From the NCBI RefSeq assembly GCF_000198775.1, contig NC_014718.1:361155-425154 (forward strand): a stretch of DNA of 64,000 bases, in the 5' to 3' direction. Of the stretch, positions 40,183 to 50,083 are shown piece by piece (the first letter of the stretch is position 1; each line of letters starts with the position of its first letter). Below the pieces are notes generated by a model that was not told the origin of the DNA, did no database searches, and was given only the letters and a program-made list of their open reading frames with translations. Position numbers and translations under genes: made by a program. This DNA comes from Mycetohabitans rhizoxinica HKI 454 (lineage in GTDB: Bacteria; Pseudomonadota; Gammaproteobacteria; Burkholderiales; Burkholderiaceae).

Positions 40183-41253
40183 TTATTCTGCGCGCACTGA
40201 CACGCGCTGCGCGACTGCGCACATCAATTCATAGCCAACCGTGCCGCACGCTGCCGCGACATCGTCAATCGGCACGTCGGCCCCCCACAGTTGCACCGGG
40301 CTGCCGATAACCGCGTTCGGGCACGAAGATAGATCCACGGTCAACATGTCCATCGACACTCGACCGACGACCCGTGTGCGCACACCACCCACCTGGACTG
40401 GCGTGCCCTCGGGCGCGCAACGAGGGTAGCCATCCGCGTAACCGCACGCCACGACGCCAATACGCATGCGCTCGCGCGCCTTGAAAGCCGAGCCGTAGCC
40501 AACGCTGTCCCCCGGCTCGACCGTCTGCACCGCGATCAGTTCCGAGCTGAGCGTCATCGCCGGTTGCAGGCCGAGGCCCTCGATCGCGGCCGAGACGCCT
40601 GACGGCGACGCGCCATACAATATGATGCCAGGACGCACCCAGTCGAAATGCGCATATGGATGCCATAGCGTCGCAGCCGAGTTTGCTAGGCTGCGCGAGC
40701 CAGCAATGCCCTCAGCGCCATGCTCGAACACTTCTAATTGGTGTCGGATGCCCATTTCGCCATCAGCATCCGAAAAATGGGTCATCAGCGTAATCTGGCC
40801 GACGCTGGGGCACGCGCGCGCGCGTTCCCATGCGGCGCGATACTTGCCGGCCACATAGCCAAGCCGGTTCATGCCGCTGTTCATCTTCAACTGGATATTG
40901 ACCGGCTTGGATAGACGCGCCATTTCCAGCATCCGCAACTGTTCGTCGCAATGCACGGTAGTCGTTAGGCTGTAGCGGTCGATCACGTCAATGTCGGTCG
41001 GACGAAAAAAACCCTCCAGCAGCAAAATGGGCCCTGCCCAGCCCAATTCACGCAACTTGACCGCTTCTTCAAGGTCAAGCAATCCGAAGCCGTCGGTCGA
41101 ACGCAGGCCGGGGAACACGCGCGCCAAGCCATGCCCGTAGGCATTGGCCTTGACAACGGCCCAAAGTTTGGACTTCGAGGCATGGCGGCGGGCAACGGCG
41201 AGATTGTTGGCAAGCGCTGCGGTATGAATCGTGGCAAGGAGCGGGCGAGGCAT
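40183..41253 (-). CDS. alr: Alanine racemase
   Basis: A PLP enzyme giving D-alanine for peptidoglycan. It has 356 residues, with the PLP-lysine motif [15 protein letters not shown] near residue 33, barrel segments [14 protein letters not shown] and [11 protein letters not shown], and the C-terminal domain with catalytic Tyr in [19 protein letters not shown] and MDMLTVDLS. The start at 41253 ([19 protein letters not shown]) matches the family. First of a pair with radA; divergent from lplT across about 200 bases. Confidence 0.95.
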   Translation of the reverse strand: MPRPLLATIHTAALANNLAVARRHASKSKLWAVVKANAYGHGLARVFPGLRSTDGFGLLDLEEAVKLRELGWAGPILLLEGFFRPTDIDVIDRYSLTTTVHCDEQLRMLEMARLSKPVNIQLKMNSGMNRLGYVAGKYRAAWERARACPSVGQITLMTHFSDADGEMGIRHQLEVFEHGAEGIAGSRSLANSAATLWHPYAHFDWVRPGIILYGASPSGVSAAIEGLGLQPAMTLSSELIAVQTVEPGDSVGYGSAFKARERMRIGVVACGYADGYPRCAPEGTPVQVGGVRTRVVGRVSMDMLTVDLSSCPNAVIGSPVQLWGADVPIDDVAAACGTVGYELMCAVAQRVSVRAE

Positions 41254-41453
41254 AGATTGGGTGATTTAATGTCGCTGCGAATCAACGATTTAAGTGCACG
41301 ATCGCCGACGCGATCCGCATCGCTGAGGCGAACGCTAGTCTGAACCTGCGTATTTTCGTGTTATAAAGCCGTGCACACAACCCATTTCGAGCGGCTCATG
41401 CTACGGGTTAGCCCGACAGCGGCTGCCGACAGAGGAATCAAGCTCAGCATCAG

Positions 41454-42758
41454 ATGAAGAAAGGTTTTTACACCATCATGGCGGCGCAGTTCTTTTCTTC
41501 GCTCGCCGACAGTGCGCTTCTGATCGCTGCCATAGCCCTCCTGAAAGACCTTCACGCGCCGAATTGGATGACGCCGCTGCTGAAGCTGTTCTTCGTGCTG
41601 TCTTACGTTGTACTTGCCGCCTTTGTTGGCGCATTTGCAGACTCGCAGCCGAAAGGCCGCGTCATGTTCGTCACCAATACGATCAAGATGGTAGGCTGCG
41701 TGACGATGTTGACTGACGCGCATCCGCTGCTGGCCTATGGCATCGTCGGTTTCGGCGCGGCCGCGTACTCGCCGGCTAAGTACGGTATCTTGACCGAGTT
41801 ACTGCCGCCAGAGCGCTTGGTCGTCGCCAACGGCTGGATCGAGGGGACGACCGTCGCGTCGATCATCCTGGGCACCGTGATGGGTGGCGCGCTAATTAGT
41901 CCGCACATCGCGCAGCCGTTACTGCGGCACTTGTCGTTCGCCCACACCGCAGCAGAATCGGCGATTGTGGTCATCATGTCCGTGTACGCACTTGCTGCGG
42001 TGTTTAATTTGTGGATACCGGACACCGGCGCACGCTATCCAAAACAGCAACACCGGCCAATCCGGCTAATCCGTGACTTTGCCGAGTGCTTCGGTGCGCT
42101 GTGGCGCGACAAGCTGGGCCAGATCTCGCTGGCGGTCACCACGTTATTCTGGGGCGCCGGCGCTACGTTGCAGTTCATCGTGCTCAAATGGGCCGAGGTA
42201 TCGCTCGGCATGACGCTCTCCGAAAGTGCCGTGCTGCAGGCCGTGGTCGCGGTCGGCGTGGCCGGCGGCGCGATGCTCGCGGCCACGCGCGTGCCGCTCA
42301 AGCGCTCGCTGACGGTGCTGCCCGTCGGCATCGTGATGGGCCTGTTGGTCATGACGATGTCACTCTATACCCGGGAGCTATTTCCATCCGACTGGGCATG
42401 GCACATTGGCCACATCCGGGTGCCCGCCTACCTAATATGCGCGTATGCTTTCCTCATAGTGGTCGGCGGCCTGTCGGGCTTTTTCGTCGTTCCGATGAAT
42501 GCGCTGCTGCAGCACCGTGGGCATGTGCTACTGTCCGCCGGCCATTCAATCGCGGTGCAGAACTTCAATGAGAATCTGTCGGTGCTCGTAATGCTGTGCC
42601 TGTACGCTGTGCTTGTCTGGTTCAACGTGCCGATCCAGCTGGTCATCGTGCTGTTCGGCACCTTTGTGTGCCTGACCATGTGGTGCGTGATGCGCCGGCA
42701 CGCAGCGAATCAGCGCGCATTCGATTCAGTCGCGTTGATCGGCGAGCAACGGCATTGA
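41454..42758 (+). CDS. lplT: Lysophospholipid transporter LplT (MFS)
   Basis: This 434-residue major-facilitator protein has about 12 helices and begins KKGFYTIMAAQFFSSLADSALLI. The family pattern is clear (GFGAAAYSPAKYGILTELLP, VVANGWIEGTTVASIILGTV, FFVVPMNALLQHRGH). LplT flips lysophosphatidylethanolamine inwards for re-acylation, often next to the acyltransferase gene aas. No aas is adjacent here; in Burkholderia it is commonly found alone beside alr. Confidence 0.92.
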   Translation: MKKGFYTIMAAQFFSSLADSALLIAAIALLKDLHAPNWMTPLLKLFFVLSYVVLAAFVGAFADSQPKGRVMFVTNTIKMVGCVTMLTDAHPLLAYGIVGFGAAAYSPAKYGILTELLPPERLVVANGWIEGTTVASIILGTVMGGALISPHIAQPLLRHLSFAHTAAESAIVVIMSVYALAAVFNLWIPDTGARYPKQQHRPIRLIRDFAECFGALWRDKLGQISLAVTTLFWGAGATLQFIVLKWAEVSLGMTLSESAVLQAVVAVGVAGGAMLAATRVPLKRSLTVLPVGIVMGLLVMTMSLYTRELFPSDWAWHIGHIRVPAYLICAYAFLIVVGGLSGFFVVPMNALLQHRGHVLLSAGHSIAVQNFNENLSVLVMLCLYAVLVWFNVPIQLVIVLFGTFVCLTMWCVMRRHAANQRAFDSVALIGEQRH

Positions 42759-42825
42759 CGCGTGCGGCGATGGCCGCGGCGCGACTTAAATGACTGTTTG
42801 AGTGGTTTTTCGTGCGCTTTTTGCC

Positions 42826-43632
42826 ATGGAGCATAAGATTCCGAACGTGCTGACGATTGCCGGGTCCGATCCAAGCGGCGGCGCCGGCATCCAAGCTGAC
42901 CTCAAGACTTTTTCCGCGCTAGGCGCATACGGCGCCGCGGCGATTACCGCATTGACCGTGCAAAACACGCGGGGCGTCACCGCGGTTCATCCGGTGTCGG
43001 CCGACGTCGTCGCTGCGCAACTGGACGCGGTATTGAGCGATCTGCGCATCGACGCGGTCAAGATCGGCATGCTGGCGAACGCGGCGATCGTTCGCGCGGT
43101 GGCCACCGCACTAGAGCGGTACCGACCCGCGCACGTGGTGCTCGATACCGTGATGCTGTCGTCCAGCGGCTGTCCGTTGCTCGAGCCCGATGCACTTGGC
43201 GCGCTGCGCGAGCGATTGCTGCCACTGGCCAGCATCATCACGCCGAACCTGCATGAAGCGGCGGCGCTGCTCGACCAACCCGTCGCCACCGACGAAGCGC
43301 AGATGGCGCGCCAAGGCGATGCGCTACACGCGCTGGGCGCCCGCGCGGTGCTGATCAAGGGCGGTCACTTGCCAGGCGAATTCAGTCCAGACTGGTTGAT
43401 CGAGGCAAACCACCATACCCGCCTGGCGGGCGCTCGCGTGAACGTGACCGGCACGCACGGCACCGGCTGCACCTTGTCCGCTGCGATTGCCGCGCTACGC
43501 CCGCAGCGACTGGACTTGGCCAACGCCGTCAGCGATGCAAAGACCTATCTGACCCAGGCATTGATCCAAAGCACGCGGCTTTCGGTCGGGCAGGGCACCG
43601 GACCACTGCATCACTGTCACGCATGGTGGTAA
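42826..43632 (+). CDS. thiD: Hydroxymethylpyrimidine (phosphate) kinase
   Basis: A 268-residue ribokinase-fold enzyme that phosphorylates HMP and HMP-P in thiamine synthesis. It has the N-terminal signature VLTIAGSDPSGGAGIQADLK, TPNLHEAAALL in the middle, and the anion hole/ATP site VTGTHGTGCTLSAAIAA. The ATG at 42826 (EHKIPNVLTIAG) is preferred; the frame extends eight codons upstream. It is unlinked to thiC (8622) and no TPP riboswitch precedes it. Confidence 0.95.
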   Translation: MEHKIPNVLTIAGSDPSGGAGIQADLKTFSALGAYGAAAITALTVQNTRGVTAVHPVSADVVAAQLDAVLSDLRIDAVKIGMLANAAIVRAVATALERYRPAHVVLDTVMLSSSGCPLLEPDALGALRERLLPLASIITPNLHEAAALLDQPVATDEAQMARQGDALHALGARAVLIKGGHLPGEFSPDWLIEANHHTRLAGARVNVTGTHGTGCTLSAAIAALRPQRLDLANAVSDAKTYLTQALIQSTRLSVGQGTGPLHHCHAWW

Positions 43633-43786
43633 CCGTTTTCAGGCAGCATCAGGCGTAGCGACCCGCGCGCGGCACGCTTTGCGCCGCGGGCGATACCGGC
43701 GCGTCCGGAACGCCATACGGGGGCGTCGTAGAAGGACATCGCACAGGGACGTCGCGCAGGGCTGCCGCGTGGAGACAGTCGCGATG

Positions 43787-44974
43787 TCACGAAATCGTCG
43801 TGTATGCGGCCGCGCGTTTGGGCCAATCATCCGGCACGATGAATCCGCGCGCCAATTCACACAATTCGTCAGCCGGGTTGCCGACGCCCTGGCTCACGCG
43901 CACGTTGTCCAGCGCTGCCACCATTAATGGCTGATCAGGCCGATCGCGCCAGTAGTCGATGCAGCGCACCAGCACAGCGGTCGAGTCACGATACACGCGC
44001 GGGTCGTCGGCGGACAGCCGCAGCGGCGCCATCCAGCCCAAGCGGGGCACGATCGTCCAGGCAGGCGCATCGAATACGGGCCACTGCGCGGCGCATGCCC
44101 ACCAGCCCCGTAAGTGATCCGGCGCGATGGGTCCCGGCGCGACATTGCCGCGCGGCGTGTGGTTCACGCTGACATGGTCCGAATCGCTGACGTCGCTCAG
44201 ATCCCAGCGACGGAACAGCCAGCCACGCACGATCATGGCCGCCTGCCAATGGCCATCGGCGGCCAACGCCGCGATTTGTGGATGCTGGCTCAGCGTCAGC
44301 TGGTGGGTCAGCAGCCGGGTCAGCTTACGATCAAAGCGATCGGCCAAATTCGGCCCCACATAGCGTGCCAGCGAACCGGGCGGACCACCCGCGTCGAGAT
44401 AGCACTTGACCGTCAGCTCCCAATGCCATGCCCTTGCGCCGTCATCCTCGAACAGAAAGTCGCATTCCCCCAGTGTGTGGCCATCGACCCGCACGGGCCG
44501 GTTCGCGGCGATCAACCGCGTGGCAGGGCCATGTTGCAGGAAGAAGCCGAGCAACTGCTCCGCATATAAGCCGAGACGCGACTGCGGCCGGGCATCCAAA
44601 GCCACATGCAACGCACGCGGATCGGCGTCGAGCCGCGTCAACCATGCGAGCGTTTGCTGGCGCTGCTGCGACTGCGCCAGCATGTGTGCTAACCGCGGGC
44701 CGAAATATCGTGCGTCAAGCAACGAGGGCGACAGCAGCAGCCACGCCAGATCACGCACCGCAACGTCACGATACGCATGTAGCAGATCAACGCAGGGCCT
44801 GCTGGCATGCGCAGGCATCCGGTGATCCGCGTGCGCTCGCGCGGCAGCCGCAAATGCAGCCGAGCCCTCCGGCTGCCGCGTGCCGCCGCCCTCGTCGGCA
44901 GCCGCGCCGGCGTCGCGATCATGGCGGCTCAATGCGCAACGGTGCGCTTGCGATGAATCGCGCGAGCCAGACAT
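43787..44974 (-). CDS. DUF1853 family protein
   Basis: 395 residues from the ATG at 44974, which has GGAG six bases upstream. After a variable N-terminal ~50 residues comes the DUF1853 core: VRDLAWLLLSPSLL, LGLYAEQLLGFFLQHG, ECDFLFEDDGARAWHWELTV with conserved acidic residues, YVGPNLADRFDRKL. Acidic/Lys motifs of this sort recall PD-(D/E)XK nuclease folds, but no activity is established. Its 5' end overlaps the 3' end of the uracil-DNA glycosylase gene by 46 bases, making it last in the tsaB-rimI-udg run. Confidence 0.85.
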   Translation of the reverse strand: MSGSRDSSQAHRCALSRHDRDAGAAADEGGGTRQPEGSAAFAAAARAHADHRMPAHASRPCVDLLHAYRDVAVRDLAWLLLSPSLLDARYFGPRLAHMLAQSQQRQQTLAWLTRLDADPRALHVALDARPQSRLGLYAEQLLGFFLQHGPATRLIAANRPVRVDGHTLGECDFLFEDDGARAWHWELTVKCYLDAGGPPGSLARYVGPNLADRFDRKLTRLLTHQLTLSQHPQIAALAADGHWQAAMIVRGWLFRRWDLSDVSDSDHVSVNHTPRGNVAPGPIAPDHLRGWWACAAQWPVFDAPAWTIVPRLGWMAPLRLSADDPRVYRDSTAVLVRCIDYWRDRPDQPLMVAALDNVRVSQGVGNPADELCELARGFIVPDDWPKRAAAYTTIS

Positions 44975-46083
44975 AGGTCGCTCCAAGCCTTGTGCTTGTC
45001 GTGCAGGCTGCGTAACAGATACGCCGGGTGATACGTGACGATCACTGGCACGCCTTCATACTCGTGCACACGTCCCCGCAACGAAGCAATGCTCGCATCA
45101 GTCTTCAGCAAGCTCTGCGCGGCGAACCGTCCGAGCGCAACGATCACGTTCGGCTTGACCAGCGCCACTTGCCGTTTCAGATAGGGTTCGCAGCGCATCA
45201 CTTCGTCCGGCTGCGGATTGCGATTGCCCGGCGGCCGGCATTTCAGCACGTTCGCGATATAGACGTTATCGCCGCGCCGCATCTGCAATGCACGCAACAT
45301 GTTGTCCAACAGCTTGCCGGCCTGGCCGACGAACGGCTCGCCTTGCTTGTCCTCGTTCTCGCCTGGTGCCTCGCCGACCAGCATCCAGTCGGCCGTCTCG
45401 TCGCCGACGCCGAACACCGTGTTCGTGCGTCGTTCGCACAGCCGGCACAGCGTACAGCCCGCGACGCGCGCCTTCAATGCTTCCCAGTCCAACATCGGCA
45501 CCGGTTGCGCGTCTGCCGCGACCCCGAGCGCCGGTGCGGCAGCTTCACCCTGTCCACCCATTGGCTCGGCCTGCAACGAGCGAGCATCGCCCAGTCCAGT
45601 CGGTACGGTCTCGGCCGGACTGACCGGCGCGGCCAACGCCCGCCGCGCATTCGGCACTTCTACCACCGCCCCGTCTCCCTCAGGCGCCTCGACTCGTTCA
45701 GCCGCCTTAACCCCTTCGACCACCTTGACTCCTTCGAGCGCCTTGACTCCCTCAGCCGCCTTGACTCCGTCACCCGCTGGCCCGGTTGCGGCGCCCTGCG
45801 CCTCGGTCGCTTCAACTCGTGACCGCGCGGCCTCAACCGGCGTGTGGCTTGCTTGAGCGGACGCATGCGCTGCCCTCTCTTGCGCGTCGCAAGCTTGCAC
45901 AGTCACCTGCGTTGCTTGGAGCGCCTGCGACGGCAGCACGATGCCGGCCTCGCGCATGACGTCCCGAGCCGGGGACAGCCCATCGCCCTCGGCGTCACCA
46001 AGACGATGAGCATGACCCGCGCCGCGGCGGACCCACAACGGCGCAATGCCAAGTTCTTCCAGAATCGCGTCAAGCTGCGTCAT
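44929..46083 (-). CDS. Uracil-DNA glycosylase, family 4 (iron-sulfur type)
   Basis: A 384-residue protein that removes uracil from DNA. The C-terminal ~200 residues are the enzyme: Fe-S cysteines in CTLCRLCERRTNTVFG, then VGEAPGENEDKQGEPFVGQA (uracil site), ANVLKCRPPGNRNPQPDE, KPNVIVALGRFAAQSLL and VIVTYHPAYLLRS. The N-terminal half is a linker, with an Ala-rich part and a tandem array of six-residue units of the type GVKAAE (about 45690-45780). Typical family 4 enzymes of about 200-300 residues lack this array. The ATG at 46083 overlaps rimI; the upstream Arg-rich frame is not used. Confidence 0.93.
   Translation of the reverse strand: MTQLDAILEELGIAPLWVRRGAGHAHRLGDAEGDGLSPARDVMREAGIVLPSQALQATQVTVQACDAQERAAHASAQASHTPVEAARSRVEATEAQGAATGPAGDGVKAAEGVKALEGVKVVEGVKAAERVEAPEGDGAVVEVPNARRALAAPVSPAETVPTGLGDARSLQAEPMGGQGEAAAPALGVAADAQPVPMLDWEALKARVAGCTLCRLCERRTNTVFGVGDETADWMLVGEAPGENEDKQGEPFVGQAGKLLDNMLRALQMRRGDNVYIANVLKCRPPGNRNPQPDEVMRCEPYLKRQVALVKPNVIVALGRFAAQSLLKTDASIASLRGRVHEYEGVPVIVTYHPAYLLRSLHDKHKAWSDLCLARAIHRKRTVAH
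45690..45780 (-). repeat. 18-bp tandem repeat inside the uracil-DNA glycosylase linker
   Basis: About five imperfect 18-base units (consensus CTCCTTCGAGCGCCTTGA on the plus strand) encode GVKAAE, GVKALE, GVKVVE, GVKAAE-like and RVEAPE in succession. The period keeps the reading frame. It separates the N-terminal peptide from the catalytic domain and could vary in copy number between strains. Confidence 0.7.
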
Positions 46084-46720
46084 CGGCCTGCTCCCGTTCC
46101 GCTTCCAGCGGGGCGCCCACGCGCCGCGCGCCGGGCATCGGCTGTTCGTGTGATGATGGCGCGCCCTGTGGCGAGGCGGCCTGCTGCGGGGCATGCCGCC
46201 CCTGTGCGTCGGCGTGTCTCGCAGCAGCGGCTGGTGCGACCGACACCTCGGCGTGCAAGCCGTAACGCATCACGATTGCATCCTCGCGCGTACGGTGCCG
46301 CGCGGGGTAGTAATTATTGCGCCGGCCGATCACGATGAAACCAAAGCGCTCGTACAGCCGCATGGCACGCTGATTGGACGGACGCACCTCGAGCAGCACG
46401 CTGCCGAGCTGGCGCGCACGCGTGATGCGCACCGCTTCGCGTAGCAACGCCAAGCCAGCGCCGTGGCCTTGCGCGGCGGGCGCCACGCACAAGTTCAATA
46501 AGTGCATCTCGTCCACAACCGGCATCAGTATGCAATAGCCGACCAACACGCCGGTGACGTGCCTCAGGCAGACGCCGAAATAACCATTGCGCAACGAGTC
46601 CTCGAAATTGCCTCGCGTCCAGGGAAACTCGTACGCGTCGCGCTCGACCGCTGCGACCTCATCGAGATCGCTTTCGGTCATTGGCGTCAGATAGCGCTCG
46701 GTCATCAATACGCCGCTCAT
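46070..46720 (-). CDS. rimI: Ribosomal protein S18-alanine N-acetyltransferase
   Basis: A GNAT enzyme of 216 residues: MTESDLDEVAAVERDAYEFP at the start, acetyl-CoA motif LCVAPAAQGHGAGLALL, VLLEVRPSNQRAMRLYERFG, and RTREDAIVMRYGL. The core ends near residue 160; the last ~55 residues are an Ala/Gln/Pro-rich extension not found in E. coli RimI (148 residues). Its start overlaps the tsaB stop by four bases and its end overlaps udg by 14 bases, so translation is coupled. It acetylates the S18 N-terminus in E. coli. Confidence 0.92.
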   Translation of the reverse strand: MSGVLMTERYLTPMTESDLDEVAAVERDAYEFPWTRGNFEDSLRNGYFGVCLRHVTGVLVGYCILMPVVDEMHLLNLCVAPAAQGHGAGLALLREAVRITRARQLGSVLLEVRPSNQRAMRLYERFGFIVIGRRNNYYPARHRTREDAIVMRYGLHAEVSVAPAAAARHADAQGRHAPQQAASPQGAPSSHEQPMPGARRVGAPLEAEREQADDAA

Positions 46721-47469
46721 CGGGCCTCCTTCGCCGGATCTTTCAACGCACGGGCCGCCGCGCGCTCGTCGGTAGTTTGCGCGACCTTGTCGCGCACGTA
46801 CTCGGGCATGGCCAGGTGCGCAGGCAACGCGCGGCCCGCCATGAACGCACGCCAGCCGGCCAGCGCCAGCGCGTGGGCATGCGGCATCGCGCCCGGGTCA
46901 ATCACGCGCGCCTGCGTCGCGGCACACAGCGCATCGCCGAACACGGAGGATGCATTGCCAGCTAGCGTAAACGGCTCGTCCGGCACCGGCACGCGGGCGG
47001 GCACAGCGAGCGCGGCGGGATGGCACACCCGCCAGTCGGCGAGCGTGTCGTCCCACGCAAAGTCCGCCCAATAGACCTCGCCCATCCGCGCGTCGAGCGC
47101 CACGAGCACGCGTCGTGCATCCGGATCCGATGCGCGCGCGCGTTCCGCGCAGGCGAGCAACGTGCCGACCGGCACCACCGGCACACCGAGCCCAAACGCC
47201 AGACCCTGCGCCACGCCGGCCGCCGTGCGCAAGCCGGTGAACGAACCGGGTCCCGCGCCAAACGCCACCGCGGCACAATCGGCCAGCGTGAGTGTCGCTT
47301 CCTCCAGCACTTCGCGTACCGCGGGCAGCACGCGTGCGCTGGAAGCTGGGCCAGTGTGCTCATGGCGACTGACCACGCGCGGCGAGCCGGCGGCATGTGG
47401 CAAGTGGAACACTGCGACCGAGCAGAATTCGGTCGACGTATCGAGGGCAAGCAAGGCATGAGGCGTCAT
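46717..47469 (-). CDS. tsaB: tRNA threonylcarbamoyladenosine biosynthesis protein TsaB
   Basis: A 250-residue ASKHA-fold partner of TsaD/TsaE in making t6A at position 37 of ANN-decoding tRNAs. It begins HALLALDTSTEFCSVAVF with the family motif AFGAGPGSFTGLRTAAGVAQ near residue 75. The ATG at 47469 gives the family length; the frame is open for 140 more codons upstream antisense to the acyl-CoA-binding protein gene and is rejected there. First gene of the tsaB-rimI-udg-DUF1853 run. Confidence 0.94.
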   Translation of the reverse strand: MTPHALLALDTSTEFCSVAVFHLPHAAGSPRVVSRHEHTGPASSARVLPAVREVLEEATLTLADCAAVAFGAGPGSFTGLRTAAGVAQGLAFGLGVPVVPVGTLLACAERARASDPDARRVLVALDARMGEVYWADFAWDDTLADWRVCHPAALAVPARVPVPDEPFTLAGNASSVFGDALCAATQARVIDPGAMPHAHALALAGWRAFMAGRALPAHLAMPEYVRDKVAQTTDERAAARALKDPAKEAR

Positions 47470-47593
47470 GACCGCTATTGTAATGCCCGCCCACATCAAC
47501 TCTGCTGTTTGGAGGACTTGCTCCAACGCATAGCGACACGTTCCGACTACACTTAGCAGTTCAGGATGGATGGACAGGATCGAGGAGGTCACG

Positions 47594-47863
47594 ATGCGTG
47601 AGATCGATGCGCGGTTCGCACAAGCGCAGGGCGAAGTTAAGCAATTGTCGGAGCGCCCCAGCAACCTAACGTTACTGCGCTTGTACGCGCTATTCAAGCA
47701 AGCCACCAAAGGCGACGTGCACGGTGACAAGCCTGGCTTAGCCGATATCGTCGGCAAGTACAAGTACGATGCCTGGGCCGCGCTGAAAGGCACGTCGCAG
47801 GACACCGCCAAGCACCAATACGCCGAGTTGGTCGAATCGTTAAAGAACGGCACCGCGTCGTGA
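47594..47863 (+). CDS. Acyl-CoA-binding protein
   Basis: An 89-residue four-helix ACBP. It has the family signature: LRLYALFKQATKGDV with the acyl-CoA-contacting Tyr and Lys, then KYKYDAWAALKGTSQDTAKHQY. It binds long-chain acyl-CoA esters as a cytosolic pool former; such stand-alone bacterial ACBPs are common in Burkholderia. GAGGAGG six bases before the ATG at 47594 sets the start. Divergent from tsaB across about 125 bases. Confidence 0.93.
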   Translation: MREIDARFAQAQGEVKQLSERPSNLTLLRLYALFKQATKGDVHGDKPGLADIVGKYKYDAWAALKGTSQDTAKHQYAELVESLKNGTAS

Positions 47864-48270
47864 TGCCGCGCGCCCGCGCCGGCGGGCACAGCGAGATCTT
47901 ACTCGCAGCAGGTGGCACAGCGCAGCAAATTCAGATAGAATCAATACTTCGCGCGCCGGTGAACTGTATTATTTGGCCTGGTCGCGCGTTTTTACAGCGT
48001 TGTGCTCCAATCCCCGTTTAGAAACTGTCCCCTCCCACCTTTGCCCACTTTTGGGTGCGGTTGTAGACCGAGCAAGGTTCGCGTTTCCGCGTTGGGCGGT
48101 TCGCACCGTTACAGGTTCTAACATCGGCTCGCATTTCACGAGCCATGCCCGTTTTTCGATCTGATGAACAAATATCGTTCATCGCATCCGACGATCGTGG
48201 CTGCCGATTGGCGCCTCTCGCATTTTTCCGGACCGGTTCGCGCCGCAGGCGCGAAACTCATAGGATCGTC
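47864..48270. other. Leader region of the DEAD-box helicase gene
   Basis: About 400 bases without a gene. A hairpin GGCTCG/CGAGCC (48126-48144, seven-base loop) followed eight bases later by five T residues (48152-48156) could be an attenuator or cold-sensitive leader structure. A frame open from 48145 overlaps this region but lacks a ribosome site. Confidence 0.35.
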
Positions 48271-50037
48271 ATGACCTCGAATTCCCCCTCGTCACTCGGC
48301 GCGCTGGCGCGTGAACTTTTCGGCAACGATGCCCCCGTGTCGCACGGCGACGCACCGGCGGTGCCCACGCCGGCTGCTGAAGCCGCCCCTGCCACGACGG
48401 TGCACGCAGTAGCCGCCACGCCTGCACCCGATGCGATGGCCACGTCGATAGCCGCACAGCCCGGCTCCACAGCAAGCGCGGCCGTTGACGCTGCACAGCC
48501 CGCCGACACGGCGAACAGCGACACCCCTCACGGCGACGGCTTTATCGCGCTCGGCCTATCGCCAGAGATCGTCTCCGCGCTGACTGCTGCCGGCTATCAG
48601 GCGCCGACGCCGGTCCAGCAGCGCGCGATACCGGCTGCACTCGCCGGCCGCGATCTGCTGGTCTCGAGCCCGACTGGCTCGGGCAAGACCGCGGCATTCA
48701 TGCTGCCCGCGATCGAGCGCTTCGCACAGATGCAAAAAGCCGGCACGCTTGGCCAGCGCGCGAACCAGCCCGTGCATCAGGCACAGCGCGGTGACCGGGG
48801 CGAGCGCCGTCATCGCCGCGAGCAGCCTGTCGCCAGACCGGCGTTGCTGGTACTGACGCCGACACGCGAACTCGCGATGCAGGTGACCACCGCGGCGACC
48901 ACCTATGGCAAGCATCTGCGGCGGCTGCGCACAGTCAGCATTCTAGGCGGGGTCGCCTATGGCCAGCAATTGATGCTGCTGGCGAAGAACCCCGAAATCC
49001 TGGTGGCCACCCCCGGCCGGCTGATCGATCATCTCGAGCGCGGCCGCATCGACCTGTCTCAGTTGCAGATGCTGGTGCTCGACGAAGCCGACCGGATGCT
49101 CGACATGGGGTTCATCGAAGACATCGAAGCCATCATCGACCGCACCCCGGCCACACGGCAAACGCTGCTGTTCTCGGCAACGCTCGACGGCAAAGTGGGA
49201 TCGCTGGCCCAACGCTTTCTCAGCGACGCCGAACGGATCGAAATTCGTCGTGAGCCAGAATCGCGCGCGAACATTGCGCAGTCCGTCCACTACGTCGACG
49301 ACCGCGCCCATAAGGATCGGCTGCTGACGCATCTACTGGCTGACGGCGCGCTTGATCAGGCGATTGTGTTCACTGCGACAAAGAACGACGCGGACGTGAT
49401 CGCCGCCAGGCTGGCCGAAGACGGCTTCGCCTCCGCCGCGTTGCATGGCGATCTGCCGCAAGGCGCGCGCAACCGGACAATCCGCGCCTTGCGTGAACGG
49501 CGCGTGCGCGTGTTGGTCGCGACCGATGTCGCCGCGCGTGGCATCGACATACCCGGCATCACGCATGTGTTCAACTACGATTTGCCCAAATTCGCGGAAG
49601 ACTACGTGCACCGGATCGGCCGGACCGGACGTGCGGGGCGCAGCGGCATCGCCGTCAGCCTCGTACACCATGCTGAAGTCGGCACCCTAAAGCGAATCGA
49701 GCGATTCGTGCGCACACCGCTGCCTGTTAACGTGATTGCCGGATTCGAGCCCAAGCGGGCACCGTCCACGCGTGCACCGGCACGTCGCGGCGCGCCGCCG
49801 CGTGGCAACGGGCGGGGTGCCGGCGGTTATCAAGGACGAGGAACGGGCAACGGCTACGGCAACGCGCGGCACGGCGCTGGCAGTAGCCGCGAAGGCGGCG
49901 GCCGCGATGCCGGCTATCGCGGCGGATTCAGTGATGCCCGCGCCAGCAATGACCGTGGCCGGGGCGGTTTTGCGGATTCACGCGGGCCGGCGCGCCGGCG
50001 GGATGACGATCGCCGTACGTCACGCTACGACGACTAA
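48271..50037 (+). CDS. DEAD-box ATP-dependent RNA helicase (RhlE-like)
   Basis: 588 residues from the ATG at 48271. A ~85-residue Ala/Pro/Thr-rich leader precedes the Q motif (FIALGLSPEIVSALTAAGYQ, PTPVQQRAIP), motif I SSPTGSGKTAAF, PTRELAMQV, VLDEADRMLDMGF (motif II), FSATLDGK (III), ATDVAARGIDIPGI and HRIGRTGRAG (VI). The last ~100 residues are RGG/GYG-rich and disordered, an RNA-binding tail. Such helicases remodel rRNA and mRNA structure, often in the cold. It ends in a strong terminator. Confidence 0.92.
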   Translation: MTSNSPSSLGALARELFGNDAPVSHGDAPAVPTPAAEAAPATTVHAVAATPAPDAMATSIAAQPGSTASAAVDAAQPADTANSDTPHGDGFIALGLSPEIVSALTAAGYQAPTPVQQRAIPAALAGRDLLVSSPTGSGKTAAFMLPAIERFAQMQKAGTLGQRANQPVHQAQRGDRGERRHRREQPVARPALLVLTPTRELAMQVTTAATTYGKHLRRLRTVSILGGVAYGQQLMLLAKNPEILVATPGRLIDHLERGRIDLSQLQMLVLDEADRMLDMGFIEDIEAIIDRTPATRQTLLFSATLDGKVGSLAQRFLSDAERIEIRREPESRANIAQSVHYVDDRAHKDRLLTHLLADGALDQAIVFTATKNDADVIAARLAEDGFASAALHGDLPQGARNRTIRALRERRVRVLVATDVAARGIDIPGITHVFNYDLPKFAEDYVHRIGRTGRAGRSGIAVSLVHHAEVGTLKRIERFVRTPLPVNVIAGFEPKRAPSTRAPARRGAPPRGNGRGAGGYQGRGTGNGYGNARHGAGSSREGGGRDAGYRGGFSDARASNDRGRGGFADSRGPARRRDDDRRTSRYDD

Positions 50038-50083
50038 CCGTTCTGGCGCGAGCGGGCCAGCGATGGCCCGACGTTCCGAGACG

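Noticed and set aside
45690..45780. CRISPR-like array
   Set aside because: Units are contiguous, 18 bases, in frame and without spacers; it is a coding tandem repeat.
47470..47889. Long N-terminal extension of TsaB
   Set aside because: It runs antisense across the acyl-CoA-binding protein gene; the family start is at 47469.
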